Shown: in pieces, positions 42,165-52,489 of the stretch
Position numbering within the stretch: position 1 is the stretch's first letter
Layout: each line of letters begins with the position of its first letter
From: Tuberibacillus sp. Marseille-P3662
Lineage (GTDB): Bacteria > Bacillota > Bacilli > Bacillales > Sporolactobacillaceae
Assembly (NCBI RefSeq): GCF_900178005.1
Contig: NZ_FXBS01000002.1
Span: forward strand, 151,603 to 211,614
Direction: 5' to 3'
DNA: 60,012 nt
The notes under the pieces: model-generated
Databases searched by the model: none
What the model was told of the DNA's origin: nothing
The model's input: only the letters and a program-made list of their open reading frames with translations
Translations under genes and position numbers: made by a program

Positions 42165-42359
42165 CTATTCAGTAATCAGTTCCAATACTTGCGATGTCCC
42201 AAGATCTATCAAGGCAAAAAAGACCGACACAAATACAACGGTAAGGACAACCGTTACTGTATAACTTGTCAGTTCACGACGATTCGGCCACCTGACTCTC
42301 TTCAATTCAATCCATGCGTTCTGGAAAAACCGCCCCGCCTTTTTGACGATACCTGCCAT
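42165..42359 (-). CDS. secE: Protein translocase subunit SecE
   Basis: This 64-aa single-span protein has the amphipathic segment with the WPNRREL motif (about residues 24-30) followed by one membrane helix (about 34-56). It clamps SecY (15331-16617). It is a short Firmicute-type SecE, located between rpmG and nusG. Confidence 0.96.
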   Translation of the reverse strand: MAGIVKKAGRFFQNAWIELKRVRWPNRRELTSYTVTVVLTVVFVSVFFALIDLGTSQVLELITE

Positions 42360-42422
42360 TTTAATTAACCCCCAACCAGTCTGATATCATTCTATCTATT
42401 TTAAACATATCCAGAAAAAATC

Positions 42423-42572
42423 TTACTTTGTTTCACGGTGAAGCGTATGTTCATTGCACCGTTTGCAAAACTTCTTAACAGCGACTCTTTCCTGCTGATT
42501 GGTTGTGTTTTTTGTTGTGGTATAGTTCCTGCTCCGGCATACCGAGCATTCTAACACAATCTTTTTTCTCAT
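42423..42572 (-). CDS. rpmG: 50S ribosomal protein L33 (zinc type)
   Basis: This 49-aa gene was read directly: it starts [20 protein letters not shown] and ends HTLHRETK. The zinc ligands are Cys9, Cys12, Cys36 and Cys39. AGGTG lies 7 nt before the ATG at 42572. It is directly upstream of secE, the standard site. A zinc-free copy may exist elsewhere. Confidence 0.97.
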   Translation of the reverse strand: MRKKIVLECSVCRSRNYTTTKNTTNQQERVAVKKFCKRCNEHTLHRETK

Positions 42573-42685
42573 ATATCGACACCTGATTTCAATCGATTCG
42601 TTAAAACCTTATTTTTACACACTAGTTTAAACCTAGCACAGATCAAACAAATCTGTCAATGAGTACAAACAGGGGACTCTTCTTG

Positions 42686-43336
42686 CTATAGACTGATTTC
42701 TTTCAATTCAAGATAGCGTTCCAGCTTTCTTTTGACACGTTGAAGTGCATTGTCAATTGATTTGACATGGCGTTTGGACACCGCTGAGATTTCCTGATAT
42801 GTCCGGCCTTCCAAGTAAAGCATCAACACTTTTCGTTCAAGGTCACTGAGAATTTCGCCCATTTTAATTTCAATATCGTCAAATTCCTCTTGGTTAATTA
42901 ACAGTTCTTCGGGGTTGGTCATCTTAGATCCTCTAAGAACATCGAGAAGCGTGCGATCAGATTCATCATCATAAATCGGCTTATCCAAAGAAACGTAAGA
43001 ATTAAGGGGAATATGTTTCTGCCTTGTCGCCGTCTTAACCGCCGTAATCATTTGCCGTGTTATGCATAACTCAGCAAACGCTTTGAATGAAGAGAGCTTG
43101 TCACCTTGGAAATCCCGAATGGCTTTATATAAGCCAATCATCCCTTCCTGAACAACGTCCTCCCTATCAGCGCCAATTAAAAAATACGATTTGGCTTTGG
43201 CACGGACAAAATTACGGTATTTGTCAATCATATACTCCAAAGCCTGTATATCACCGTCATGCACTTGTCGAACCACTTGTTCATCCTCTAGTTCAGCAAA
43301 ACCTAAAGCCGTTCGTTCGTCTATTTCGACCTTCAC
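42686..43336 (-). CDS. sigH: RNA polymerase sigma-H factor
   Basis: Sigma-H drives early sporulation and competence genes. The 216-aa product has region 2 (KYRNFVRAKAKSYFLIGADREDVV) and region 4 (EGRTYQEISAVSKRHVKSID). The start is GTG at 43336 (MKVEIDERTALGF), with GGAGGG 6 nt upstream; the open frame extends 24 codons further through the promoter region. The N-terminal ~15 residues differ from B. subtilis, as is common in this region. A sigma-A promoter is found about 40 bp upstream. Confidence 0.96.
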   Translation of the reverse strand: MKVEIDERTALGFAELEDEQVVRQVHDGDIQALEYMIDKYRNFVRAKAKSYFLIGADREDVVQEGMIGLYKAIRDFQGDKLSSFKAFAELCITRQMITAVKTATRQKHIPLNSYVSLDKPIYDDESDRTLLDVLRGSKMTNPEELLINQEEFDDIEIKMGEILSDLERKVLMLYLEGRTYQEISAVSKRHVKSIDNALQRVKRKLERYLELKEISL

Positions 43337-43375
43337 ACAAATCCCTCCGACCATAACGGTGCCTAATATACGCTT

Positions 43376-43405
43376 ATTATATAGTATAAAATTTTGAATC
43401 GTCAA
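43376..43405 (-). promoter_or_regulatory. sigH promoter
   Basis: TTGACG (complement of 43400-43405) and TATAAT (complement of 43376-43381) are separated by 18 bp, giving a start near 43369, about 33 nt before the sigH GTG. It overlaps the end of the rae1 gap. Confidence 0.75.
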
Positions 43406-43411
43406 CAAAAT

Positions 43412-43918
43412 TCAGTCACTGCGCCGCCATTTTTCAAATAGTTTCGTTAAATCCTCGTTAAATTGGATCCTCGATGCCTTCTTTTGTTGATTCGTTTCTG
43501 TGACTTTCGTCGAAATTTGTTGTTCTATTTTAAGAATCTCACGATGTAATTCCCGAGACGATTTTCTTAAAGCCCCTTGTGAAAATACCGTCCATTGCTC
43601 TGTATAATCGCTTGTCGCCACATGGACTCTGGTTCTAACATTTTTGATCTTAGAAACAAGCCGTTCAATACACTCATCAGCTGTTTCTTTTTCACGAGTA
43701 TATATCACTTCAACATTGGCATGTTTGGTCTTCGCCTCCATCCCCGGAACAAGGTGAGCATCAAAAATAGCCATCACCCGCCAGCCTTTATAAGCTTGAT
43801 ATTCAGCTAGTTTGTCAATCAGCAAGTCGCGGGCATTAGCAAAATCAATCTTACGCATTTGATTTAATTCTGGCCAGGCACCAATAACATTGTATCCATC
43901 GACAAGTAAGACATCCAT
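43412..43918 (-). CDS. rae1: NYN-domain ribosome-dependent endoribonuclease Rae1 (YacP)
   Basis: This 168-aa protein has the PIN-like NYN fold starting MDVLLVDGYNVIGAWPEL, with Asp7 and Asn10 at the expected active site. Internal acidic residues follow (AIFDAH, KETADECIERL). B. subtilis Rae1 cuts certain mRNAs in the ribosomal A site. It lies between rlmB and sigH, the standard place, and its start is 6 nt after the rlmB stop. Confidence 0.92.
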   Translation of the reverse strand: MDVLLVDGYNVIGAWPELNQMRKIDFANARDLLIDKLAEYQAYKGWRVMAIFDAHLVPGMEAKTKHANVEVIYTREKETADECIERLVSKIKNVRTRVHVATSDYTEQWTVFSQGALRKSSRELHREILKIEQQISTKVTETNQQKKASRIQFNEDLTKLFEKWRRSD

Positions 43919-43924
43919 GTCATA

Positions 43925-44668
43925 TCATTCTCCTTCAGAATGCCTATGTCGATGAACTTCATACATCAATAATGCGGCGGCCACGGATGCATTTAAGGAA
44001 GTAACGGTACCTTCCATAGGAATCCGAATCAGAAAATCACAATGTTCCTTAACTAATCTTGACATGCCGCTTCCTTCGTTACCCATCACCAGACACAAGG
44101 GAAGATCTAACTCCGCATTTTTATAATCGGCTTGTCCATCAGCATCCGTGCCGAGAAACCATAAACCTTGTTTTTTTAGCTGTTGGATGGTTCGCGATAA
44201 ATTGGTGACTCGAACAACAGGAACATGCTCGATGGCTCCAGTCGAGGCTTTAGCCACAACTGGAGTTAAGCCAACGGCACGGCGCTTTGGAATAATGACA
44301 CCATGAGCTCCAACCGCATCAGCCGTTCGCAAAATAGATCCGAAGTTATGTGGATCTTCGATGCCGTCTAAAATGATAAAAAACGGCTGTTCATTCCTGT
44401 TATTAGCTATCGAAAACAACTCATCCATATCGGCATATTCATGAGCAGCAACAGACGCCACAACACCTTGATGCTGTGATGAGTTAACGAGTTGATCGAG
44501 TTTGTTTTTCGGAACAAATTGAATCGTCACTTGATTCTCTTTTAATGTCTGTTGCTGTTTTTTAGACAGTCCCTGTCCATTTTGACTTACCCACACCTTG
44601 TTAATATCCCTTCCCGATGCAATGGCTTCGGAAACGGGGTGTCGTCCCATAATTAACTCACCCTTCAT
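43925..44668 (-). CDS. rlmB: 23S rRNA 2'-O-ribose methyltransferase RlmB family (TrmH/SpoU)
   Basis: This 247-aa SPOUT enzyme has an L30e-like N-terminal domain (HPVSEAIASGRDINKVWV) and the knotted C-terminal domain with motifs DGIEDPHNFGSILRTADA (1), VMGNEGSGM (2) and IPMEGTVTSLNASVAAALL (3). It is expected to methylate the 2'-OH of 23S G2251 (E. coli numbering). The ATG at 44668 has GGAGGGG 6 nt upstream and overlaps mrnC by 11 nt. Confidence 0.95.
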   Translation of the reverse strand: MKGELIMGRHPVSEAIASGRDINKVWVSQNGQGLSKKQQQTLKENQVTIQFVPKNKLDQLVNSSQHQGVVASVAAHEYADMDELFSIANNRNEQPFFIILDGIEDPHNFGSILRTADAVGAHGVIIPKRRAVGLTPVVAKASTGAIEHVPVVRVTNLSRTIQQLKKQGLWFLGTDADGQADYKNAELDLPLCLVMGNEGSGMSRLVKEHCDFLIRIPMEGTVTSLNASVAAALLMYEVHRHRHSEGE

Positions 44669-45062
44669 GTTTACCCCTCCTCTCTTCAACATCATGAAAT
44701 AATTGCTCCATCAAACTGTTAATCCGGTCATGCTGATTTTCAAAATAGAGATAACCAATTAAAGCCTCAAAAGCAGTACTTGACTTATATTCAGCCAACC
44801 CCGCGTTTTTAGGTTTGGATGCTGATTTGGCATTACGTCCCCGGCGAATGATCGCTGACTCATGATCTGTAAGGCGATTTTTTTCTATTAAGTGTGCTAA
44901 AAACATTGCTTGTGACTCTGCCGACACATAGTGAATGGCTTGTTGGTGAAGCTGCCCAGGTTTGACGGCTTTTTGATGAATGAGGTGACGGCGGACATAT
45001 AGCTCAATGACGGCATCCCCCATATAAGCCAAAGTTAAACTATTCATCTCAATCGTTTTCAT
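44658..45062 (-). CDS. mrnC: Mini-ribonuclease III
   Basis: This 134-aa protein is an RNase III domain without the double-stranded RNA-binding domain. It has the catalytic Asp motif YMGDAVIELYVR (Asp16) and the second motif GLAEYKSSTAFEALIGYLYF. B. subtilis Mini-III processes the ends of 23S precursor rRNA. It sits between cysS and rlmB, as in B. subtilis. Confidence 0.96.
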   Translation of the reverse strand: MKTIEMNSLTLAYMGDAVIELYVRRHLIHQKAVKPGQLHQQAIHYVSAESQAMFLAHLIEKNRLTDHESAIIRRGRNAKSASKPKNAGLAEYKSSTAFEALIGYLYFENQHDRINSLMEQLFHDVEERRGKHEG

Positions 45063-45066
45063 ACAG

Positions 45067-46473
45067 TCAAGCTCTCTTCCAACGAACGCCCTGTGGGGTA
45101 TCTTCTAGCACAATTCCTTGATCCTTTAATTCATCACGGATACGGTCAGCCGTTGAAAAATCTTTGTGTTTACGAGCGGCTTCACGTTGCTGAATTTTTT
45201 GTTCAATGTGCTCATCAAGCAAGGCGTCGTCTTCTTTTAAATAAATTCCAAGGACACTGGAGAATTCATCCAACAGGGTAATATAAGCTTTTAATAATGT
45301 GACCGATGAGTTCTTATCTTCCAATTGTTTATTAGCTTCCTTGACAGCCTCAAACATTACAGTAATTGCATTGGCTGTGTTAAAATCATCATCCATCGCT
45401 TGAATGAATTCCGCACGCAATCTCTGAATCGCTTGCTCTCCCTTTTCAACCTTCTCTGCTTCTAAGAGATTAGCACTTTTATCTAAACGGTGTAGCAAGT
45501 TATTGTAAGTCGTTTTCAAACGATCATACGATTGTTCTGCATACTTCAATAATTCATCGCTGAAATTAATCGGGTTCCGGTAATGAACGGTATTTATAAA
45601 AAACCGTATCACATTCGGATTATATTCTTGCACCATGTCGTGAACCAGTTTTACATTGCCGAGAGACTTAGACATTTTTTCGTTATCAATATTTAGATAT
45701 CCGTTATGAATCCAATAATTGGCCATGGTTTCATGGTTAGCCGCTTCCGATTGTGCGATTTCATTCTCATGGTGTGGAAAAATCAAATCCTGCCCGCCTG
45801 CATGAATATCAATGGTCTCACCCAAGTATTTATTAACCATCGCTGAGCATTCAACATGCCAACCCGGACGCCCATGCCCCCATGGACTATCCCAGCTCAC
45901 TTCATCGGGTTTGGCTGCTTTCCATAGCGTAAAATCCAAAGGATCCTCTTTCTGCTCACCCACACCGATACGAGCTCCAACTTTCAGCTCATCAACCGAT
46001 TGTTGTGAAAGCTGTCCATAGTGATCAAATTGTTTCGTCCGAAAGTAGACATCACCGGCCGATTCGTAGGCAAAGCCATCATCAATTAAATTTTGGATCA
46101 AATCAATCATTTCCTTAATCGTCTCTGTTGCCCGAGGATTGATGTCTGCTTCCTGTACATTTAAAGCTCCTACATCTTCTTTGTAGGCTCGAATAAATCG
46201 ATCTGCAATGTCAAGAACATCTTCATTTTGTTCATTTGCCGCCTTGATGAGTTTATCATCAACATCTGTGAAATTGGATACATAGGTCACATCATAACCG
46301 CGATACTCTAAATAACGTCTTACAGTGTCAAAGGCAACAGCTGTACGTGCATTCCCTACGTGAATATAGTTATATACTGTAGGACCGCAGACATACATTT
46401 TGACTTTACCTTCCTCAATGGGATGGAACGTTTCTTTTTGCCTTGTGAGTGTATTATAAACACTAAGAGCCAT
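45067..46473 (-). CDS. cysS: Cysteinyl-tRNA synthetase
   Basis: This 468-aa class I synthetase has the HIGH-type motif HVGN (in [16 protein letters not shown]), the KMSKS motif KMSKS (in [11 protein letters not shown]) and zinc-site residues Cys28 (VCGPT), Cys (VECSAM) and HHENE. It overlaps the cysE 3' end by 11 nt and shares the T-box-controlled transcript, linking cysteine synthesis and charging. Confidence 0.98.
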   Translation of the reverse strand: MALSVYNTLTRQKETFHPIEEGKVKMYVCGPTVYNYIHVGNARTAVAFDTVRRYLEYRGYDVTYVSNFTDVDDKLIKAANEQNEDVLDIADRFIRAYKEDVGALNVQEADINPRATETIKEMIDLIQNLIDDGFAYESAGDVYFRTKQFDHYGQLSQQSVDELKVGARIGVGEQKEDPLDFTLWKAAKPDEVSWDSPWGHGRPGWHVECSAMVNKYLGETIDIHAGGQDLIFPHHENEIAQSEAANHETMANYWIHNGYLNIDNEKMSKSLGNVKLVHDMVQEYNPNVIRFFINTVHYRNPINFSDELLKYAEQSYDRLKTTYNNLLHRLDKSANLLEAEKVEKGEQAIQRLRAEFIQAMDDDFNTANAITVMFEAVKEANKQLEDKNSSVTLLKAYITLLDEFSSVLGIYLKEDDALLDEHIEQKIQQREAARKHKDFSTADRIRDELKDQGIVLEDTPQGVRWKRA

Positions 46474-47116
46474 CTTCCTTCACGCCTTCCTTTAATTGTT
46501 CAATATCATGATTTAAGCGTTTAATTTCTTGTTCCATTTCTTTCATCTTATCAGCTATCGGATCAGGTAAACTATGATTTAAATCATGTTCAATTTTAAC
46601 ACCATTTTGCCGAACTACACGGCCAGGAACACCGACAACTGTTGAATGATACGGGACATCCTTTAAAACAACTGAACCTCCACCAATCTTTGAACAATCA
46701 TCAATCGTAATTGATCCAAGGACTTTAGCGCCCGTCGATATTAATACATGATCACCAATTGTCGGGTGGCGCTTCCCTTTTTCTTTTCCGGTTCCACCTA
46801 ATGTTACACCTTGAAAAATTGTTACATTGTCGCCGATTTCACAGGTTTCGCCAATAACGACACCCATGCCATGATCAATAAAAAATCGGCGTCCAATGGT
46901 CGCACCTGGATGTATTTCAATTCCCGTTAAAAACCGGCTCAGCTGTGAGATACACCGGGCAATGAAAAAGGATTTTTTATTCCAAAACCAATGGGCCAAA
47001 CGGTGCGACCAAATCGCATGCAGGCCGGAATAGGTTAGTATAACCTCAAAATAATTGCGCGCTGCCGGGTCCTGGTCAAACACAACATCAAGGTCTTCCT
47101 TTAATAATTTAAACAA
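46463..47116 (-). CDS. cysE: Serine O-acetyltransferase
   Basis: This 217-aa left-handed beta-helix enzyme makes O-acetylserine, the first step of cysteine synthesis. Hexapeptide repeats include [20 protein letters not shown] and [22 protein letters not shown]-terminal coiled-coil-like tail ([20 protein letters not shown]) extends it. It is the first gene after the T-box and is followed by the overlapping cysS. Confidence 0.97.
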   Translation of the reverse strand: MFKLLKEDLDVVFDQDPAARNYFEVILTYSGLHAIWSHRLAHWFWNKKSFFIARCISQLSRFLTGIEIHPGATIGRRFFIDHGMGVVIGETCEIGDNVTIFQGVTLGGTGKEKGKRHPTIGDHVLISTGAKVLGSITIDDCSKIGGGSVVLKDVPYHSTVVGVPGRVVRQNGVKIEHDLNHSLPDPIADKMKEMEQEIKRLNHDIEQLKEGVKEDGS

Positions 47117-47142
47117 CCGCTAAGCCCCCCTATTCATAGGTA

Positions 47143-47400
47143 TAAAAAAAGGACGTCTCCATGTCTTTATTAAGACACAGAGACGCCGTAAACGCGGTTC
47201 CACTCTGCTTAAGACGACTAAGGTATTAGTCGTCCTCACTTAAAATGATAACGGATTTTTCGTCTCCGCCCTTGCCTAATTGTAACGTTCAGCAAAGGAA
47301 CTCGAAGGTGCACTTCAATCCTATGTGATTCAATCGCTCTCAGCCGGTGACGATTGTCTCTGGTGAATCAGGGATAGCATTTACTTCTCCTTGTCAACGT
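47143..47400 (-). promoter_or_regulatory. T-box riboswitch (probably tRNA-Cys) before cysE-cysS
   Basis: The leader has the T-box core AGAGTGGAACCGCG (complement of 47193-47206) and a terminator (stem 47154-47167 with 47172-47185, then seven T). It also has Stem I elements, such as AGTAAA and GGCTGAGAGCGATTG. A likely specifier loop GAAGTGCACC presents TGC followed by A, a cysteine codon. Uncharged tRNA-Cys should pair with it and favour readthrough into cysE-cysS. No strong promoter is visible between gltX and the leader, so transcription may come from gltX. Confidence 0.9.
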
Positions 47401-47424
47401 GTTTCATGATATAGTATCTGTCCG

Positions 47425-48891
47425 TTACGATTCTAATTGACTTAATGCGGCATCAAGCCTAGCCAAAGCAGTTTCCCGACCGATGAGTTCAATCGCAGAT
47501 GGTAATTCAGGACCGTGCATTTGTCCTGTCGTGGCAACACGAATTGGCATAAACAATTTTTTACCTTTGTGTCCCGTCGTTTTTTGCACAGCTTTAATTT
47601 GCGGTTTGATGACATCGGCTTTCCATTCATCCAATTCTTGAAGCTTTTCTTTAAAGACTTTAAGAACCTCAGGGACTTGTTCACCTCTAAGAATATCCAT
47701 CGCTTCCGCATCATAATCGATGGTTTGACGGAAGAATAATTCGGTTAACTCAACAATTTCCGCACCATACTGCAACTGTTCTTGATACAAAGATACCAAG
47801 TTACGCAACCAGGCTTCTTCTTCATCAGTCCGTGTTTCTGTAATTTTTTCAGCTTTGACGAGATGGGGAACGGTCAGATCCATTACCCGATCTAAATCAG
47901 CGTTTTTAATATATTGATTATTCATCCACTTCAATTTCTGTGCATCAAACACTGCCGGTGACGTGCTTAACCGTTCAGGGTCAAATACATCAATGAGACC
48001 GTCTTGGCTGAATAATTCCTCTTCACCTTTTGGTGACCAGCCAAGCAAAGCAATGAAGTTGAACAAAGCTTCAGGCATGTAACCTAAATCAGCGTATTGT
48101 TCGATATATTGAATGATGTCATGATCCCTTTTACTCAATTTTTTACGCTGTTCGTTAACAATTAATGTCATGTGTGCAAAAGTGGGAATACCCCAGTCAA
48201 AGGCTTCGTACACCATCATTTGCTTCGGTGTATTCGAAATGTGATCCTCACCGCGAAGAACATGAGATATTTTCATAAGATGGTCATCAATAGCAACAGC
48301 AAAATTATAGGTTGGCACGCCATCTTTTTTTACGATCACAAAATCACCAATGCCATTAGACTCGAAGGATACTTTTCCCTTAACGACATCTTCAAAAACA
48401 TATTCTTGATCCCTAGGTACTTTGAAGCGGACACTCGGCGTCCGGCCTTCTGCCTCAAGGCGCTGCCTTTCATCATTGGTCAAATGACGGCATCTCCCAT
48501 CATACTTAGGGGCTTCACCGTTATTCAATTGCTCCTCGCGACTCTGCTCCAATTCTTCTTCTGTGCAATAGCATTTATAAGCTAAGCCACGCTCAAGCAA
48601 GTCCTGCCAATAATCTTTATAGATATCTAAACGTTCTATCTGCCGGTAAGGGCCATATTCGCCGCCGACATCAATGCTTTCATCCCAATCCATTCCTAAC
48701 CATTGGAGATAGTTGAGCTGGTTGTATTCACCACCTTCAACATTGCGTTTTTGATCGGTATCTTCAACCCTGATAATAAACTGACCGTTATGACTCCGAG
48801 CAAATAAATAATTGAATAGGGCTGTTCTCGCATTTCCTATATGTAAGTAGCCCGTTGGACTTGGTGCATACCTTACCCTGATTTGATTCAT
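47425..48891 (-). CDS. gltX: Glutamyl-tRNA synthetase
   Basis: This 488-aa class I synthetase has the HIGH-type motif ([20 protein letters not shown]) and the KMSKS-type motif KLSKRD (in [10 protein letters not shown]). Bacillales GltX is usually non-discriminating and also charges tRNA-Gln for the GatCAB route. Located between ispF and the T-box, as in B. subtilis. Confidence 0.98.
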   Translation of the reverse strand: MNQIRVRYAPSPTGYLHIGNARTALFNYLFARSHNGQFIIRVEDTDQKRNVEGGEYNQLNYLQWLGMDWDESIDVGGEYGPYRQIERLDIYKDYWQDLLERGLAYKCYCTEEELEQSREEQLNNGEAPKYDGRCRHLTNDERQRLEAEGRTPSVRFKVPRDQEYVFEDVVKGKVSFESNGIGDFVIVKKDGVPTYNFAVAIDDHLMKISHVLRGEDHISNTPKQMMVYEAFDWGIPTFAHMTLIVNEQRKKLSKRDHDIIQYIEQYADLGYMPEALFNFIALLGWSPKGEEELFSQDGLIDVFDPERLSTSPAVFDAQKLKWMNNQYIKNADLDRVMDLTVPHLVKAEKITETRTDEEEAWLRNLVSLYQEQLQYGAEIVELTELFFRQTIDYDAEAMDILRGEQVPEVLKVFKEKLQELDEWKADVIKPQIKAVQKTTGHKGKKLFMPIRVATTGQMHGPELPSAIELIGRETALARLDAALSQLES

Positions 48892-48963
48892 TCATTCCAC
48901 CACCATCTTATTTTCAAAAAACAATATGAGAGCAAATATACTTCTTTAAATAATATTAACGGG

Positions 48964-49437
48964 TCATGATGAGACAATCAAGCAGACCGCTTGAGCTGCA
49001 ATTCCCTCACCACGGCCGGTGAAACCCAGCTTCTCGGTTGTGGTTGCTTTAATATTAATTTGGTTCGTTTGTGCTCCTAAATATTCAGCAATAACATGTT
49101 GTATATCATCAATATACGGCGCCATTTTTGGGGCTTGAGCCATAATCACGCAATCTAAATTAGCCAACTGATAACCTTTTTCTTGTACCATTCCCCAAAC
49201 ATTCGTCAGCAAAACTTTAGAATCCACGTCTTTATAAGCTGGATCATGATCGGGAAAGTGTCGACCAATATCACCAGCTCCAATGGCCCCTAACAATGCA
49301 TCACAAATCGCATGCAATAAAACGTCAGCATCCGAGTGACCTGTTAAACCTTTTTCGTAAGGGATGTCCACACCGCCGATAATGAGCGGGCGCCCGACTT
49401 CAAACCGGTGGACATCGAAACCTTGCCCTATCCTCAT
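48964..49437 (-). CDS. ispF: 2-C-methyl-D-erythritol 2,4-cyclodiphosphate synthase
   Basis: This 157-aa enzyme of the MEP isoprenoid pathway starts [12 protein letters not shown], with zinc ligands Asp8 and His10. [19 protein letters not shown] and the C-terminal [20 protein letters not shown] motifs follow. It lies 15 nt after ispD. Confidence 0.97.
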   Translation of the reverse strand: MRIGQGFDVHRFEVGRPLIIGGVDIPYEKGLTGHSDADVLLHAICDALLGAIGAGDIGRHFPDHDPAYKDVDSKVLLTNVWGMVQEKGYQLANLDCVIMAQAPKMAPYIDDIQHVIAEYLGAQTNQINIKATTTEKLGFTGRGEGIAAQAVCLIVSS

Positions 49438-49452
49438 GCTTGTCTCCCCTTC

Positions 49453-50136
49453 TTAACCATTCCTTATCTGCATAAAATGCTCAGCCACCCACAAATCTTC
49501 CGGTGTCGTCACCTTAAGATTGCGATCATCACCTTTAACAATCGTGACTTTTCCACCCATCTGCTCAATGAGTGAAGCATCATCAGTCACCGCCCATCCC
49601 TGCTTGGCCGCTGCTTCATGGGCACTAAGAATCCACGATCGATGAAACGCTTGCGGTGTTTGGACCGCCCACAAATCGGATCGATCGAGGGTCTTGTCCA
49701 CAAACCCATCGCATACTTTTTTTATCGTATCTTTTACCGGTACGGCCAAAACGGCTGCGCCTTCCTGGACAGCAGCCGTATATACCTTTTCAATTAATTG
49801 TTGATGAATCATGGGTCTTGCCGCATCATGAATGAGAACAATGGCTTCTTCACTCGTCGCCTTTAAAGCATTGTAGACACTATGTTGGCGTTCAGAACCG
49901 CCATGAATGAATTGTCTAACCTTTGTCAGATGATGATCACGAATGAGTGTCTCGAAAATGGATTGTTCTTCTTCTTTTATTGCAAGTATAATACTGTTAC
50001 ATTGTGAATCATGTTCAAATACTTTAAGTGTATGCACAATTAGAGGAGCACCAAGAAGTTCCAAAAAAATTTTATTGGATGATGCCCCCATTCGGCTGCC
50101 ACTTCCAGCAGCTGGCAAAATCACCTGATAACCCAT
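49453..50136 (-). CDS. ispD: 2-C-methyl-D-erythritol 4-phosphate cytidylyltransferase
   Basis: This 227-aa enzyme of the MEP pathway has the nucleotide-binding motif LPAAGSGSRMGASSNK near the N-terminus and VLIHDAARP. The ATG at 50136 (MGYQVILPAAG) has GGAGG 5 nt upstream; four earlier in-frame codons are excluded. Confidence 0.97.
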   Translation of the reverse strand: MGYQVILPAAGSGSRMGASSNKIFLELLGAPLIVHTLKVFEHDSQCNSIILAIKEEEQSIFETLIRDHHLTKVRQFIHGGSERQHSVYNALKATSEEAIVLIHDAARPMIHQQLIEKVYTAAVQEGAAVLAVPVKDTIKKVCDGFVDKTLDRSDLWAVQTPQAFHRSWILSAHEAAAKQGWAVTDDASLIEQMGGKVTIVKGDDRNLKVTTPEDLWVAEHFMQIRNG

Positions 50137-50156
50137 TGAGACCTCCATATCTCCTT

Positions 50157-51272
50157 TTATAACGCTTGTTCCATGAGCTTCGGCTTCGCAAAGATCATCC
50201 GGCCAGCCGACGTTTGTAATACACTCGTAACAATGACATCAATTGTTTTTCCGATATAGCCTTGACCTTCTTCAACCACGATCATGGTACCATCATCAAG
50301 GTAACCAACCCCTTGATTATGCTCTTTACCATCTTTAATCAGTTGGACTTCTAACTCTTCTCCAGGAAGAACAACAGGTTTGACCGCATTAGCTAAATCA
50401 TTAATATTAAAAACAGACACACCTTGCAAATCACAAACTTTATTTAAATTAAAGTCATTGGTGACAACAATGCCAGATACGAGTTTGGCTAACTTAACAA
50501 GCTTACTATCAACTTCGGCGATGTCTTCAAAATCACCTTCATAGATTTCGACATGAACCGGTAGTTCCTTTTGGATTTTGTTTAGGATATCTAATCCACG
50601 CCGGCCTCTATTACGTTTGAGTACATCAGAAGAATCGGCAATGTGCTGAAGCTCTTCTAAGACAAACTGCGGAATCACTAAGGTGCCTTCCAGGAAACCC
50701 GTTTGACAGATATCCGCAATTCGACCGTCAATAATGACACTGGTGTCTAGAATCTTGAGGGTGTGGCCTGTTGGCTGAATATCTTCATCTGATTTCTCTG
50801 GTTGATGATCTTGAGTCTCTTTCCGCTTGTCCTTAGCTTTGGAAATCATAAAGAGATTTTTTAATTCCTCGCGCTTTTTAAAACCAATTTGAAAACCAAG
50901 ATAACCTAAAAACACCGTCAGAAATATCGGGAGAACCGTACTAAATGCAGCTACTTTGATATTATTAAGGGGGATCTGGAACAAAAATGCAACAATTAAA
51001 CCAGATACTAGCCCCAAGGTGCCGCACAACACATCCGTCACAGGAGCCTTAACAATCTTCTCTTCAAAAAGCTTGATAAGGCGTACAAGACTATCAACAA
51101 ACCAAAATGTCAGTATTAAAAATAAGAGCGCCCCAAAAATAGCTCCTGTATAAGGTGCAGCCATCCAACCTTCATAATCGTTAAACATAAATTCGATAAT
51201 GTCGGGTACATAGACGAAGCCTAAAGTCCCACCTACAATAACAAAAAACAATTGCAAAAATCGCTTAATCAA
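50157..51272 (-). CDS. yacL: Membrane-anchored PIN/TRAM-domain protein YacL
   Basis: The 371-aa product has four membrane segments in the first ~145 residues. A PIN nuclease-like domain ([20 protein letters not shown], about residues 179-198) and a C-terminal TRAM domain ([20 protein letters not shown]) follow. The substrate is unknown. The TTG at 51272 ([18 protein letters not shown]) is chosen because it matches the family N-terminus; the earlier GTG overlaps the AGGAGG ribosome site. It is downstream of disA after a 146-nt gap with a weak possible promoter. Confidence 0.9.
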   Translation of the reverse strand: MIKRFLQLFFVIVGGTLGFVYVPDIIEFMFNDYEGWMAAPYTGAIFGALLFLILTFWFVDSLVRLIKLFEEKIVKAPVTDVLCGTLGLVSGLIVAFLFQIPLNNIKVAAFSTVLPIFLTVFLGYLGFQIGFKKREELKNLFMISKAKDKRKETQDHQPEKSDEDIQPTGHTLKILDTSVIIDGRIADICQTGFLEGTLVIPQFVLEELQHIADSSDVLKRNRGRRGLDILNKIQKELPVHVEIYEGDFEDIAEVDSKLVKLAKLVSGIVVTNDFNLNKVCDLQGVSVFNINDLANAVKPVVLPGEELEVQLIKDGKEHNQGVGYLDDGTMIVVEEGQGYIGKTIDVIVTSVLQTSAGRMIFAKPKLMEQAL

Positions 51273-51418
51273 AACCCGAGTCACCTCCTATTCTCATTAT
51301 AGACAAATTCCCTTATTCGAAACCTAAATATGGTTAATTTCACAAAATATTATATAAAAAATTTCCAATATAGACAGCTTTAAACTATCAAAAAAAGAAA
51401 TCATTGTCAACATCCTCG

Positions 51419-52489
51419 TTAAACAACCCGGTCAATAAAAAGCTGTTCTTGTATGCGTTCCAAACCATCTTTAATTTTCTTTGCCCGTTTGGTTCCGACC
51501 CCATCAACTTTAACGAGGTCTTGGATAGTCGCCTTCATAATAGAATTTAATCCATCGAAACTTTCGGCAAGTTTCGAAATGATCGGTTGCGGCAAACGCG
51601 GAATACGATTTAAAGCGCGGTATCCTCTTGGAAGAATAACTTCTTCCGAGCTATCATTACTCTGGATGTATCCCAAATGTCTCACTACAATATGTTCATT
51701 AAGCAGGTCGTCACTATTTAATGTTCGCAAACGGCTTAAAATTTTTTCGGGCGGTAGACCATGAAGACTCATATAGTCCTTAATTAACAGTTTCGCTTCC
51801 GTTTCAACATTGGCGACCAATTCAGACATCTGCATACTAATAAGACGACCTTCTGTTCCCAATTCATTAATATAATTTCGAATTTCATCGCGAATCCGCA
51901 ATACCATTTCAATCCGGTGAATCGCTTGGGTCAATTCTTGAAAAGTGACCATTTCTTCAAATTCCAAAGCACCAAGGTTAACCAGTCCTTTATCCATCAC
52001 AGTCCGATATTTTTCCAACGTCTGCATAGCCTGATTGGCTTTTGTCAAAATAACACCAATGTCCTTTAGTGAGTAACGGATATTTCCTTTATATAGTGTA
52101 ATAACACTGCGTCGTTGTGATATTGAAATCACCAATTGGCCTGTCTGTTTGGCAACCCGCTCAGCCGTTCGATGCCGGATTCCCGTTTCCGACGAAATGA
52201 TTGATGAATCGGGTATGAGTTGGGTATTGGCGAAAAGAATTTTTTCTCCATGATCACTTAGAATGATCGCTCCATCCATTTTCGCTAGTTCATAAAGGGA
52301 TGCCGAAGAAAAAGAGCAATCAATAGAAAATCCTCCCTCAACTAGGCTTTTAACCTTTTCATTATAACCGACAACAATTAAACCGCCTGTCTTCGCCCGT
52401 AAAACGTTTTCTATCCCTTCTCGCAACGGTGTTCCCGGTGCAACAAACTTAAGGAAATGATTAATGGTCTGTTGCTGTTGAAAATTCAT
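51419..52489 (-). CDS. disA: DNA-integrity scanning diadenylate cyclase DisA
   Basis: This 356-aa enzyme makes c-di-AMP from two ATP. It has the DAC domain with MDGAIILS (Asp72-Gly-Ala) and RHRTAER (105-111), a helical spine and a C-terminal helix-hairpin-helix ([15 protein letters not shown]) that binds branched DNA. In B. subtilis it pauses on lesions and controls entry into sporulation. The ATG at 52489 has GGGAGGAG 8 nt upstream. It overlaps the radA end by 29 nt. Confidence 0.97.
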   Translation of the reverse strand: MNFQQQQTINHFLKFVAPGTPLREGIENVLRAKTGGLIVVGYNEKVKSLVEGGFSIDCSFSSASLYELAKMDGAIILSDHGEKILFANTQLIPDSSIISSETGIRHRTAERVAKQTGQLVISISQRRSVITLYKGNIRYSLKDIGVILTKANQAMQTLEKYRTVMDKGLVNLGALEFEEMVTFQELTQAIHRIEMVLRIRDEIRNYINELGTEGRLISMQMSELVANVETEAKLLIKDYMSLHGLPPEKILSRLRTLNSDDLLNEHIVVRHLGYIQSNDSSEEVILPRGYRALNRIPRLPQPIISKLAESFDGLNSIMKATIQDLVKVDGVGTKRAKKIKDGLERIQEQLFIDRVV